Position numbers and translations under genes: made by a program. A stretch of DNA of 64,000 bases from assembly GCA_029891385.1 (NCBI GenBank), contig CM057226.1:10223225-10287224 (forward strand), read 5' to 3'. Of this stretch, positions 36,520-50,004 are shown in pieces. The notes below the pieces were generated by a model. The model had not been told where the DNA came from. It ran no database searches and saw only the letters and a list, made by a program, of their open reading frames with translations. The stretch's first letter is position 1. The number at the start of each line of letters is the position of its first letter. This DNA is from Erythroxylum novogranatense (lineage: Eukaryota > Streptophyta > Magnoliopsida > Malpighiales > Erythroxylaceae).

Positions 36520-37390
36520 AAGAGTTGATTATCACGAACTTATGGAACTTTTGTGTTACGTCTCTTCATTCGAGTAGAAAAATGTTAAAAAAGCCTTACA
36601 AAATGAGTTCTAGACAACAACTATGCAAACAGACAGAATTGACTCAATTTACAAGAAATGATGTATTTGAATTAAAGTCAAGACCATTTGATGTGAATGT
36701 GATCGAAATGGGTATTTTGTAATAAAACTGATGAAAAGGGCAATGTGATTAAAAATAAATCAAGGTTAGTGGCTCAAGACTATTCTCATATTGAAGGAAC
36801 AGATTTTGACAAAACCTTTGCACCAATGACACGACTTGAATCGATTAGACTATTGTTGGGTATAGCATGCGTGAAAGGCTTCAAACTCTATAAAATGGAT
36901 ATAAAAAGTGTGTTTTTGAATGGGTTCATACAAGAAGAGATATTTGTTGAGCAACTGAAAGGGTTCATTGATTCAGTCTATGCAGATCATGTTTTCAAGC
37001 TGAAGAAGGCTTTTTTACTGTCTCAAACAGGCGCCAAAGACTTGGTATGAAAGACTCACCCAATATCTCTCATCAAGCAAGGCTATAAACGAGGTAGTGT
37101 TGACAAAACTTTATTTCTTAAAAAATTCAAATATGATTGATGATTGCTCATATTTATGTTGACAATATTGTATTTGGTTCCACTCATCAAAAGATGGTGG
37201 ACAACTTTGTTGACTTAATGACGTATGAATTTGAGATGAGTATGGTAGGTGAGTTGAACTTCTTTTTGGGTTTGCAAATTAAACAAGTGAAGGATGGTAT
37301 TTTTGTATTGCAAACCAAATATGCGAAGAATTTAATAAAGAAGTTTGGATTTGAGAATGCAGGCATTTGGCAAGAACTCCTATGAGTGTC
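36520..37390 (+). pseudogene. SIRE reverse transcriptase, broken
   Basis: The segment 36745-37050 has KNKSRLVAQDYSHIEGTDFD, KTFAPMTRLESIRLLLGIAC and LYKMDIKSVFLNGFIQEEIF, the fingers and palm of a Copia RT. The segment 37137-37385 has the active-site motif as YVDN (normally YVDD), then LNFFLGLQIKQ. Stops separate the two parts. Confidence 0.85.
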
Positions 37391-37779
37391 TTTATGAAGT
37401 TAAACAAAGACAAAAATGATCAAAGTGTTGATGTCAATTTATATCAGAGCATTTTTTAGGACTCTATTGTCTTTAACTGCAAGTAGATCAGATATCTATT
37501 ATAGCATCAAATATGTGCTCGCTATCAAACCAACTCAAAAGAAACACACTTAACAAGGGTTAAAAGAATTATCAGATATGTTAGATGTACTTGTGAAGTT
37601 GGGATTTGGTATACATGTGACTCTACATGTCATCTAGCCAGGTATAGTGACGAGGATTGGGCTAAAAATTTAGACAATTAAGAAATCACTTTAAAGAATT
37701 GCTTCTTCTTGGGTAACAATCTAATTTTGTGGTACAGTAAAAAGCATAATTCGATTTCACTGCCAATAAACATAATATA

Positions 37780-38090
37780 TTGATGCAGGTAACTATTTCT
37801 TGCAACTTATTTGGATGAAACTGATATTAGAAAATTATAAAATCAATCAAAATCTGACAATCCTGTGTGATAGCAAGAGTGCTATAGACATCTCGAAAAA
37901 TCTAGTTCAACATTCAAGAACAAAACACATTAACTTAAAGTATCACTTTATCTTAGAGCTCGTGGAGAACAAAATCGCCACTATTTCATACGTGATTACA
38001 AAAAATAATTGGTGGATATCTTTACAAAACCTTTTATTGCAATCTAATTTGAATTTTTTCAAGGGACTTTGGGATTACATGCTTTAAACC
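37780..38090 (+). pseudogene. SIRE RNase H, broken
   Basis: CDSKSAIDISKNLVQHSRTK and HINLKYHFILELVE match the Copia RNase H C-terminal half almost word for word. It ends about 70 bases before the extra ORF. Confidence 0.8.
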
Positions 38091-38159
38091 TTTGACAAAT
38101 TTTTATTTTTCTAAATCAAAAGGGATTAAATTCCCTAATTTGTTTTCTTTAGTTTTGAG

Positions 38160-39600
38160 TTGCCGCCTACTACATTTTCGTATCCTCCCCTCTTTAGTTT
38201 CTATTTTGGCTCCACAACTCCACTGAAGGCATCTTCTCATTCTTATCAAGCTTCATCTCCCTCTTTAATTGGGTATCTCTTGAGTGTCTCTCTTAACTCT
38301 CTCTCTCTCACTAAACTGGTGATATCACTTTCATCTTCTTTGGGTCTTTGGTTTCTAAAGTGAACAAGGGCAAAACAAAGCATCAGGCTTCATCTTTAGT
38401 GGTGGAGAAATCACCAACAGCTGCTACTCGACATTCCAGTCAGCTTCTCCTTCGCCCGACACCTGGAAGGTTATTGACTGGTATTAGGTCTTCATCTGTA
38501 GCACCCATTGAAATTTTTGATATCACCTCTACTCGGGATAGACCATTGGAACAAGATGATGTTGTGCGTGTGCTGCTTTCAATGGTAGAGGAATCTGACC
38601 TTGATTCTGACAAGGCTCCTGTTAGAGACACTACTCCTAGCTCTATAATTGCATCACCACCGACTATCCCTTATGTTGTTCATCGAAAACTGATGAAGAA
38701 ATTGGCTCTAAAATTAGTTCAACAACCTCGCAAAGCTTCTTCAGTCAGAATTTTTGTTAATGATGTCATGTCCTATAAATTCTACACTTCCGCTGCTGAT
38801 CATAAGTGGGACACTTTCGGAAACATCGGGTTAGTTCTTGACCATCCTATTAATTTGGATGAATTTCAACAATTTTGTTTGGATGTTTTGTTATCTGAAA
38901 GAAGTTTATTACAAGTTGCGTTGTTTATAATCTGCTTGGGAATCTTGCCTATAGTGATGATTGAAATGTGCCAAATGATATGTTGGTGACTGTGTTAACT
39001 GGTGGACGATTAACTACTTTCCATCTACTTATCTTTTGCGTGTTTCTATGGTAACACATAAATACTTTGTTATTCATAAGTTGTTGTTGGCTAACTGGTT
39101 ACTAAGATGCAAGTGGTTTCAGTTTATCCAGCCCGGGGTAAATTAGTATATGCCATTGGAACTGGATAACAATTTAATTTTGGCAGTCTTATCATTGAAG
39201 CAATGTTGGTAGTTATTGGTAAGCCTCACTCCTTACTATACTTTCCATGCCTTATTACTTAATTTTTATATGTCAAGGGAGTTCCTCGGTTGGATTCAAG
39301 TGTTCTTAAACCAGTAACCTTGATGAATATTTCGCAAAGGATTTTAAATGTGAATAAGGAAGCTCGAGTGGTTGATTTGCCTTACACTCCATCTAGACCT
39401 TCTGATGCATTGACTCGACTTCTGCATCAATTAATCTTCATGCTACTCTAGTTATTAAAATCGACAAGATTGAGGATATCTTTCAAATGGGGCTTGATGT
39501 TCTTCATCAATTGAAGCAAAGGATTCTTTGGTTTCAAACGCTCCCTGATTATACTTTTTGGCATCTATTGTTCTTCGTCAATTGAAACAAAGGATTCTTT
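38160..39600 (+). pseudogene. SIRE extra ORF downstream of pol, broken
   Basis: An open segment of 213 codons (38348-38989) starts MVSKVNKGKTKHQASS, is Ser/Thr/Pro-rich and acidic in its first half, then reads HKWDTFGNIGLVLDHPINLD. After a frameshift the reading continues with a LVYAIGTG-like motif near 39140. SIRE elements carry an ORF of uncertain role here, sometimes called env-like. I see no signal peptide or fusion-type features, so envelope function is not supported. Confidence 0.6.
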
Positions 39601-39616
39601 GGTTTCAAATGCTCCC

Positions 39617-39622
<6 letters not shown>
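39499..39622 (+). repeat. Tandem duplication (71-bp period) at the 3' end of the SIRE interior
   Basis: The stretch starting GTTCTTCATCAATTGAAGC (39499-39551) is repeated as GTTCTTCGTCAATTGAAAC (39570-39622). It lies where the PPT should be; no G-run remains, so the duplication or decay removed the PPT. Confidence 0.7.
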
Positions 39623-40620
<998 letters not shown>

Positions 40621-43600
40621 AGTACAAAGGTACAATCAATATCCTTCTCGGTTCCCATAAAGGGTAGAATAAAAGAGATGGAGGTGGTTAAATAAATAGT
40701 AAAATTATAAATTATAAATCGCAATCATGGATTACAATTATAGTAAGTAATGGATAGAGACACACATTTATAGTAAGTAATGGATAGAGACACACGGTAA
40801 GTTAATAAGATGAAAAGTTAGAAAATCATACATAAGATATGATTTACCATAAAGATTTATTGTAAGATAAGAAAATTTTGAAATCCATGAAAATGTGTAC
40901 AAGAAGTTTTGCAAATTTTGGGATTATACAAATCTCTTATTTAAAGTAAAAATTCGTAAGTAATTTTGTTCTTTATCAATGATATAAAGAATTGAAATAA
41001 TGTTTACTATTTAATAATGTTACAAGAAAATTATGAATGATTTGATATAACAAAACATTTTTAAAATAAGTTAATTTAACTTAAATGATTGAAAATGATA
41101 AAGATCATCAAGATATATTTAAAAGGCTCACCTTCTATCTATAACGCCGGATACAAAATATTTATATAATGAAAATAAGATGATCAATGCAATAAATAAT
41201 TTAAGATATAACATACTAAATCTACTTAAGAATCGATTTATTAGTCCGGAAATCATATATTCATAACAAATGTATGATAATATGCTCTGGCAGTAAGTCA
41301 CGTAAGATATTAGACAAGTATGAGTAATGCATCGTCATTTTCTTTCTAGTCAATTAATTTTACTATGTATAAGTGGAAGATAATGGATAAGTAAAATAAT
41401 AAGCAACGTCATAATTGTAAGCCTCATAACTCAAAAATCTTAGAAAATAAAGTTCTGTATGTAAATCTCTTATCCTATAAATTTATATCTTATTATGACT
41501 CGTAGTATAAATTATGATTTAAATCAAAGTGCTTGGTTGGTATCTTTTTCTTTTCTTTTGTTTCAACATCACAGTATCTTCGAGGAAACAGGTACTTAAC
41601 TTTTAATTTAAATCAAAGTGCCCTGTCTTAGTATGTTTTCTCTTTTCTTTTGATTCAACATCATAGCATCTTCCAGGAAATGTTCCAATAAAAAATTCAT
41701 TAATCTAAGCCATGAGAACATTGACCACAGCGACTCCTCCCTTTCTTCCACTCTTTGTGTCGCCATATCTGCCAGCTGTGGACTGGTTGTTTTCTATTAT
41801 ACTTAGCCCTGTTTGTTTCAGCTTCTGAAATTTTCAAAAGCACTTTTTTCAATCGCAAAAATTATTTTTTTAAAAAAAAATATATTTGGTTGAAAATTTC
41901 AAAAATATTTTTGAAATAAAAATAACTTTTTTAAAAGTTCAAATTAAACTTTTTCAAGGTTATGTAATTTGCGCGTTTCTGTACATTTTTAATTCAAGCT
42001 TATGGAATTGAGGTGAGCTTATTATTCTTTTTCATGTTCATCAATAGTACTGTTGTATTCTTTTACTTGTCTTTCTAATTTAAAATTTATTAATAAATAA
42101 ATTTGAATTTTAACTTGATTGTTATTTATTTAGAGTGAAGGATGTGTTTGTAACTTTAACATTGGACAAATAATTTTCAAGGCAGACCCTTGTGGAAATT
42201 TTGTAAGACAGCATGAGACGTAAGAGAATGTTTGCTTCTTGGCTAAATTGACAAGCCTGTCACAGCAGACCTACTGTATCCCATTTTCTACCTTCTTTGA
42301 CTCTTCAAACCTAAGATTCGTTGGAGCTGCTCTGTACAGATTTGACTGCATGACTTAGATTTCAGTGAAGGCTTTTAGCACACATAATTTAATGGAAGCA
42401 ATATTTTACAAACACATTTATGTAAACAATTAGTTGAATTATTTTTTTAGGATTAAATACATAAGGTGTTTTGCGGTTTTTTTTTAATTTTCCTCCTAAA
42501 TTCTAAAAGCTATTAAATATTTCCCCGTATTTAACTGTTGATTTTGAAAAGAACTTCCTGACATCAAAGTGATCAGTATTTTTAACAAAGAGCATGGAAC
42601 TTCAAATTCGATCCAATTCATACCTGTAGTAGTTTGTATGTCTATGTGATGTAAGTTTGCATTTAGATAAAACTCTTGGGATATGTTTGGTTAGATGTCA
42701 GGTTTTTAAAGAATAGAATTGAATCGAATGAAATGAAATGATTTATAATAAAATAGAATATAGATGGATGTAATATTACAAAATTATTATTTGAGAGGGA
42801 TGAAATGATTCATAATATAATATAGTGAAATGTTGTTTGGATAAAGGATTTATAATGTAATATAGTGTAAAGTTGTTTAGGATTTTACATTTCATCCTAA
42901 ACCCTCCAAATCAAAACATTTTTATTTTTACTGTTTAGGATAAAATAAGATATAATATAAAATTCTCCTCTTCTATCTCGTTACATTCCATTAATAAACT
43001 CCAAACGTAAGATAACCTTAAACTCTTAATATAAAACAACGTTGTGCAATGTGTTATTTCCTTTGTTTAAATGATATTGACTAACTTATCTAATGGACAT
43101 ACAAATTGGTAACTATTAAAATATTAATAACAGTTAATATCAAGGAGTTATTTAAAATAAATATTTCTACAAACTACAACGTATAAGGCCCCTTTACAAA
43201 GATCGAGAGATGATCATCAATTATACTTGACATCTTGTTATTTTCTTGATTCAAACTTGTGGCATTGCAGTCACAAAGAGTTATTTAAAATAAATAATTA
43301 AGTATAAAGTATTTTATCATTTTAAATTTTAGGAGATAAATAAAAATTTAAATCTTAGCAAGTTCAGTGTATTTAATCAGATTTTTCCTAAATCCATCCA
43401 TGAACGCAGACACTAATTTTCAAGAGAAACTTTCCACATTTCATCTTCACGGAGCTACTTTTTCTGTTTCGACTGACATTTATATACTTATCGTATTTCT
43501 ATGTACGGTTTTTAGGGATTTGAGAAAATATTGATTATATCTATATAAACTCATATATTTTATCTAAAATTTTTGAAGAAAACCAGTTATAAGTCTTACT

Positions 43601-43665
43601 TTTATATAAAAATCATTTTATATTTATTTCTTTTTAATGTAAGATAATTTTATTTATAATTTTTT
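40621..43665. other. Intergenic sequence between the two Copia elements
   Basis: AT-rich, without gene signals. It holds a Tourist-like MITE copy (about 42678-43017) and, at about 41810-41960, a TTTGTTTCAGCTTCTG-starting fragment related to the repeat at 51170-51785. A near-duplicate of about 50 bases containing TTTAAATCAAAGTGC occurs at about 41520 and 41605. Confidence 0.5.
42678..43017 (+). mobile_element. Tourist-like MITE copy 1
   Basis: About 340 bp related to the inverse of 54031-54368, sharing GATTTATAATAAAATAGAAT, CATAATATAATATAGTGAAA and AAGGATTTATAATGTAATAT. The ends carry ATGTTTGG and, inverted, ACGTTTGG. Boundaries are approximate. Confidence 0.6.
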
Positions 43666-44177
43666 TGTAACTCATATGATAGATCTTATTATGTGTCTCA
43701 GATCATTCATGAAAGAGTTAAAAGCGAAGGAAATGCGGAATATCTAATTTTGATTTCATATATACTTCCGAAGTAGTTTTCGAGGACAAAACAAGCTCCA
43801 ATCTCCCGAGACCTTTATGGAAAATATTCACGAACACGCAGTTAACGTCTTTTTACAATTTTCTCAAGATGTAAGTGCTCTTAACGGGTCAAAGGATTCA
43901 TACGCTTACAAATGATATAAGCAACCGCAGAAGGCTTTAACTTTTATATATAACTTCCATATCAGGCTTCTCTATCACAAGCTCGATATGAGTTCGGTTC
44001 ACACTAATTGGGATCTATTTTTATCCCGGACTTCAACCCATTGATTTAGATCATTTATTGGGCCTTTATTACCTGTGTCCGGATTAAATTACGTAACTTA
44101 ACCGATAAGTTATTGAAAATTCAAAAATACAATTAATAGTTGTTCAAATTTATGAGGAAGGATAAAATTGTCCAACA
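43666..44177 (-). repeat. 3' LTR of the minus-strand Copia element
   Basis: Matches 50005-50545 over its length, for example AACGGGTCAAAGGATTCATA near 43883 against 50222. On the minus strand it starts TGTTGGACAATTTT. Confidence 0.85.
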
Positions 44178-44192
44178 TTCTCCCCCTATGAT
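44178..44192 (-). other. Polypurine tract of the Copia element
   Basis: On the minus strand ATAGGGGGAGAA directly precedes TGTTGGAC, the typical Copia PPT. Confidence 0.8.
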
Positions 44193-45030
44193 AAGTATCA
44201 ATTGTAGTTTTGACTCAAGTTTAAAAATCAGTTAATTCACGCTACTATATTGGTACCAAATTTTAAAAATTAAAAACATTTGATCCAAAGGTAATGAAAG
44301 TCCATTATTTCATCCTGCAAGACTTTCGATATTGAAAAATATCAAACAAATGTGTCATGTGTGATACAAGTCTAATATAATCACGAATAACTAATACTTC
44401 ACTAACATAAATGGGAAAATAGAGTGTGACAAACTAGGATGATACATATATGATCTAAAATGTATCATCTTCGCTTGTAAGTCTCGATTTCTCCAACTTT
44501 ATGCTAAACTGCATGTGCTCAACTACAACAAAGAAATCATGTTTTATTTCACCGAATGTTGAATAATATTAGAGAAAACAATGTTGAACAACATTAGAGA
44601 AAACTTGATAATGTTGTTCAACATTCGGTGAAAGAAAACATGATTTCTTTGCTACAGTTTAGCATTATAAAAAACTTTTATGTTCTCCAACTTTAAGCTA
44701 AACTGCATTATAGAACACTTTTATGTGAATGAAAATTTATATCCCCCTATGTCATATTAAATTTATGGATATCTATACTAAACTGTACGTGTCAAAAGGA
44801 CATAGGCTCAAGGTCAATCTTTATATATGCCCAATGACCTTTAAAATACTTAAGATCAACACAAATCTTAAGGCTTTCATATGTATTATGACTATATACA
44901 AGAATAGTTATTACTGAGGATGAAAAGATGATCATCTATATTAATAAATAATCATAATGTCATAATACATCAAAATGTACAAACTTTTAAGGAATAAATA
45001 CAATGATCCCTAACAGCTACTGTCTAAGGA
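44193..45030 (-). other. 3' noncoding region of the Copia element, with a hairpin
   Basis: No coding content. It contains a nearly perfect inverted repeat: the arm at 44523-44563 pairs with 44617-44656, the loop is about 53 bases, and the outer flanks (TGCTAAACTG and CAGTTTAGCA) also pair. The phrase CTCCAACTTTATGCTAAACT at 44492 recurs with one change at 44687. Confidence 0.65.
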
Positions 45031-45033
45031 TTT

Positions 45034-45720
45034 TTACACACCTATACTAGATACATGTTTAAGAAACACTAGTGGGCAAAGTCTTTTAGTTAATGGATTA
45101 GCTAACATCTCCTCAATCCCGATGTGCTCCACTTTAACGTCACCCTTCTGAATCAACTCTTTTAGGGTCAAGTACTTGACCTCTAAATGCTTAGACCATG
45201 TGATATACTTGTTGTTGTTACTGAACAACATTGCAGCAAGATTATCACAATATAACTAAATAGGTCTAGCTATCAAATCTACTACAGACAACTCAAAAAT
45301 CAAGTTTCTGAGCCAAATTGTTTGTGTAGTAGTTCCATGACATGCAACAAAACCTGCATGCATGGTCGAGGAAGTTACTAGTGTCTACTTGACACTCTTC
45401 TATGATACTGCATAATCTGCCAACAAAAAAATGTATCCTAAAGTTACGATCATCCGGACATATAGCAAAATCGAAGTCTGTATACCCTGTGAGGTTTAAA
45501 TCGCTGACCTTTCTATATATCAACGTATAATCCTTAGTATCCTTTAGGTATCTCAACACTCGCTTAGTTGCATTCTGATCGTCTACATTTGGGTTAGCTA
45601 GATATCGACCCAGCAGTCCAACAGCAAATGCAATGTTCGGTCTAGTGCATACTTGGGCATACGTTAGGCTACCAACTGCACTACTGTACGGGACATTCCT
45701 TATACCCTATCTCTCAACTT
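45034..45720 (-). pseudogene. Copia RNase H region, broken
   Basis: The segments read DLNLTGYTDFDFAICPDDRN (normally YxDADWAxxxDD) and MLFSNNNKYITWSKHLEVKY followed by HIGIEEMLANPLTK, the start and the end of a Copia RNase H. Stops lie between them. Confidence 0.8.
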
Positions 45721-45873
45721 CATTCTTTGGGCACTATACCAAAAATAATCTCTCACCATAAGAGATAAGTGCTCCAACAGGTTTACAATTAGCCATTTTA
45801 AACCTTTGTAGCACTCGCTCAATGTATGCTCTTTGTGAGAAGCTTAATGAGTGTTAAGATCTGCCCAGTGAAT

Positions 45874-46690
45874 CTACATATTGAGGACAAAAGATACTTC
45901 ACCTAAATCCTCTATGTCAAACTGTTTAGCCACAAGTTGCTTTATCTCATGCAACATGGTCAAATCATTTGATACGAGTAAAATATCATCCACGTACAGT
46001 AACAAGAAAATAACTTTGCTCCCCCTGACCTTATAGTATAAGCATCTTTCAACTTTGTTTTCTATAAAGTTGAATGAGGTCAAAACTTCATCAAATTTTA
46101 GGTACCATTGTCTGGAAGCTTGTTTCAGACTGTATATTGATTTAGTCAATTAACAAACTTTGTCAATTGCATCTTGATCCTAAAATCCTTCACGTTGCTC
46201 CATATAGACCTCCTTATAAAGTTCACCATTCAAGAAAGCGATCTTAACATCCATATGATGTAGCTCCATGTTATAATAAGCTACTATTGCCATAATCACT
46301 CTAAATGCATCCTTCGATGATACAGGAGAGAAGGTAACATTGAAGTTAACTCCTCCTCTTTGAGTGAATCCCCTGACAACCAAATATGCCTTAAACCGCT
46401 CAACTTGACCCTGTGTGCCCTTCTCGGTCTTAAATAGCCACTTGTAACTGATAGGTCTGTAATGTTGAGGTAAATCGACAAGCTCTCATACCTTATTATA
46501 CCTCATAGATTGCATTTCATCTTTTATCGCTTCCCACCACATATCCGCATGAGGTCCAGAAATGGCTTCTGTAAAAGTAACCTGGTCGACAATATGTCCT
46601 ATGTTATTGCCTTGCTCACCCAAATAGATTATGTAATCTGGTGAGATAGCAGGTTGCCTCTCTTGGTGGATCTGTGCAATTGCATAGATT
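45874..46690 (-). pseudogene. Copia reverse transcriptase, broken
   Basis: The segment 46180-46383 has VVRGFTQRGGVNFNVTFSPV and MELHHMDVKIAFLNGELYKE. The segment 45874-46149 has SIYSLKQASRQWYLKFDEVL and an intact catalytic FLLLYVDDILLVS. A stop at about 46150 separates them. Upstream to 46690 lies the connection with WW-rich MRYNK-like wording. Confidence 0.85.
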
Positions 46691-46691
46691 C

Positions 46692-47780
46692 TTATACCTT
46701 AGAAACCTCTTCCTGAACAGGTATAAGTTCTTGTGCTTTCATAGGCATGGTACTTAGACCTTCATCCACTGGACCTGACTGTATAAGAAATGGATACAAA
46801 ATAATCGTAGCATCCATCCTGCTATCTCTTGGAGGATGTGGAGATCCTTCCTCATCATAGACATCGTACTTCAGAAACTTAGTTGTCTGCGATTCTACTA
46901 CTCTGGCCCTTCCTTTCCTATAGTAAAAATTGTAACCCTTAAAGTGGTCGGGATAACCTACCAAATAACAACTAGTAGAATGAGGTTACAATTTGCTCTC
47001 ATAAGGATTATATAACTTTACCTCAGCAGGGCAGCCCCACACACGAATGTGTGCAAGGCTTGGCTTCCTTCTAACCTATAGTTAAAAAGGTGTCTTTGGT
47101 ACTGACTTACTTGAGACTTTATTCAAGATATACAATGACGTCTTGATGGCTTCTCCCCAAAGGTATTCGGGTATATTAGTCCTACTCTGTATTGACCTCG
47201 TCATGTCCCTTAGGATGCGATTGCGCCTTTCAGCTACATCATTTTGCTCATAACTACCTAGTATAGTGAACTGCGTTACTATTCCAACTGATTCCAAATA
47301 CTTGGAAAACGGACCTTTTTCTTGTCCTTCCACTCCATGCCTGCCATAGAATTCCCCTCCCCTATCAGATATGACAATCTTTATTGATTTTTCCAACTGG
47401 TTCTCAACCTTAGTCTTAAAGATCTAGAACTTATCAAGAACTTAAGACTTTCCCTAATCAAGAACACATAACCATAACAGGAATAATCATCTATAAATGT
47501 CAGAAAATATCTAGCATTGCATAACGTGATTGTATAGGGACCATTAACATCTGTATATATGAGGTCTAATAAATTAAAAGCACAAGTTGGCCCTTTTTTT
47601 CTTTATCTTGGTCAACTTACTACTACAATAATCGATACATGTTTTCAAATCACTGAAGTCCAGAGTTGGAAGAATGTTATCCTTTATCAATCTCTCAATC
47701 CTCTCCCTAGAAATGTATCCAAGACGTTTATGCCACAACATTTATGACGTTTCCTCTATAAAGGCTCTCTTTTGAGTAAC
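46692..47780 (-). pseudogene. Copia integrase, broken
   Basis: The core segment (47082-47396) reads [12 protein letters not shown], then [15 protein letters not shown], keeping the second Asp and the Glu of the DDE triad. [20 protein letters not shown] follows. The C-terminal segment (46692-46964) starts MVGYPDHFKGYNFYYRKGRA. The zinc-binding N-terminal part at about 47600-47780 is frame-shifted. Confidence 0.8.
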
Positions 47781-47859
47781 AGGTTTGACAATATAAGAAG
47801 AGGTATACATTTCATTAGAAGTAAGACACATTCTATATAATCTGTAAGATTAGAAGGCA

Positions 47860-48240
47860 TTTCCGTTATGTTTTGTATTGATATAAATATTTACAACCAA
47901 AGTATCAAATACAAAATGATAGCCCTATTTATCCAAAACTGATACAGAGATCAAGTTCTGTCTAAAAGACGATATATAAAACATGTCTCGTAAAACTAAT
48001 ACAAACCCCTTATCAAGGTTCAAACCTACATCTCCTACCTACAAAACATCCACTTCCTCATTATTACTGACCATCAGCTTCTCCTCTCCTTTAGTTGACC
48101 TTCTCCTAGATCTGAGCCCCTGTATTGTGAAAGAAACATGGTTAGAAGCTCCACTTTAACCACTAAGAACTTGATGTGGTTATAACTACATTGGATTCAT
48201 GAATCATATAAGCCGAGGAGTTACCTGACAGTTCCTGTTT
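47860..48240 (-). pseudogene. Copia protease region, broken
   Basis: The minus-strand reading gives VGDVGLNLDKGFVLVLRDMF and SFRQNLISVSVLDK, matching the C-terminal half of Copia proteases (the LxxVLYVPxxxxNLISV-type block). The DSG active site is not clearly readable because of stops near 48150. Confidence 0.65.
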
Positions 48241-48243
48241 AAC

Positions 48244-49070
48244 CTTCCACAACTTGTACTTCTCGCAATTAGCCTTCCTATGCCCCTTCTTCTTACAGAA
48301 GAAGCAACTCATACCTTTTAGGTTATGTGGTCCCTTAGCAATGCTGGACTGTCCAGTCTAAATCTTCGGAGAGGGTTTGAGTTTCTTACCCTTACCCTTA
48401 GACTGTTGGGATTTAGCCTTCCCCTTACCTTTGACAGCTGCAAATATGGCTGTATGAGAAGAACTCTTAATCTTCTCCTCCACTATAGCACACCAAGAAA
48501 TTAAGGCATTATTGTCCCAGGCCTCATCTTGAGAGATGTAAGAGGTAGCCAACATCTCAAACTCTCAAGGGAGAGTATTTAGTGCCTGATGCACTGTAAG
48601 GTTATCAGAAATTGGTACATCAAGTGTCTTTAGCCTAGTCTAAAGGTGAACCATTTTGATAATGTACTCTCAAATGCCTCCTTCTCCTATATACTTCATA
48701 GAGAATAGCTCCTTAATTAAGGTACTTTGCTCCATATGAGAAGACACCTTGTATCTTTAGGAAATTTCATCCATAAACTCCTTCGCTATGGTCGTATCCA
48801 ATAATCCACTTAGCAGATGATCTAGGATCAACATCTTGATGGTAAAATTGCACATCCTATTTAACCTCTCCCAGATCGCCATAGCTGCTTTATCAACTTC
48901 TGAGCTAATATCAGTAAGTGGAGAAGGTCTCTAGATGTGCATCGTCATACTAATGTCAGCCATCTCTATGGCAAACTACACATCCTTCTTCCACTTCTTG
49001 AAATTGAAACCATTTAAGATCTCAATCATGACAGCATTATTATTTACAAAAAAGGTGACTGCAAGATAGA
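48244..49070 (-). pseudogene. Copia gag, broken
   Basis: Starts near 49070 with a FNGFNFKKWKKDVEFAIEMA-like reading, the gag N-terminal domain. HQALNTLP then MLATSYISQDEAWDNNALIS follow, and a Lys-rich linker (AAVKGKGKAKSQQSKGKGKK). An intact CCHC zinc knuckle, CFFCKKKGHRKANC, lies at 48265-48306. Three or more stops interrupt the frame. Confidence 0.8.
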
Positions 49071-50004
49071 AAAAACAATGTAAAAATCAGTTTAAATGCG
49101 GGAAAACCATAATAACAGTATCTATATCTAAACAGAGAATCCGATCACACAAATTATAAAATACCTTTAGGCTGAATACGTAATATATGTAGTTAGACCT
49201 CCACACAAAGGCGATTATAGTACAAACCATCAACTCTCATGACACTACCATCTTTGGGTGAATAGATCATTTAAGCAACGACTTTCCTCCATCTAATATC
49301 TTTATGTACATTTCAAAATCTCTGTAAGGCCAACACTTTTGAACAGAATAACCAAACATAAGGCCAAAGACACCCCCAACATGTGAGCAGAATAATCCAA
49401 AATACTAACTTGAAATGTCACTTTAGTAATTACATCCTCATTAGTACCCTAGAAAGTCCACGAACATGACGTATATATATTTATGTCATCCTCACATTCT
49501 ATATGGGCATAATGTGTGTGAAAATCAGTTATAAATGCCAAAAACCAAATGCATAATCAAATAATCACACACTGGTACTGAAAATATTGTCTTTAAACTT
49601 TATTTGAAACTTTTATTTAAAAAATTCTCAATGAGAGTGACTATCATACTTTTCTGAATACCGAACCTACCACACGAAACACGAAATCTTAAGTGTCTCG
49701 TTTATTTGTAGTTTGGAGTATGAAAATGCACTCAAACCTAGCTTAAAAAAGCTTTAAAAACTTTTCTGGAAACCAATTACTAATGTAATAAATCTAAAAA
49801 AATTGAAAAGTTACTTTAAAAATTCCCCCTAACCTATTTTTGGCCCTTTTTGACCTGTTTTTCATAGCTAGCCTTATATATACCACTTTTACGTAATCAT
49901 ATATGCAAAAGAATCAAAAAATGAATCAAAAATCGATGAAAAACCATAATGTATAAAAACTTAAAAATCTTCGTTTTCACCAACCCAATCAGGTAACCAC
50001 TCTA

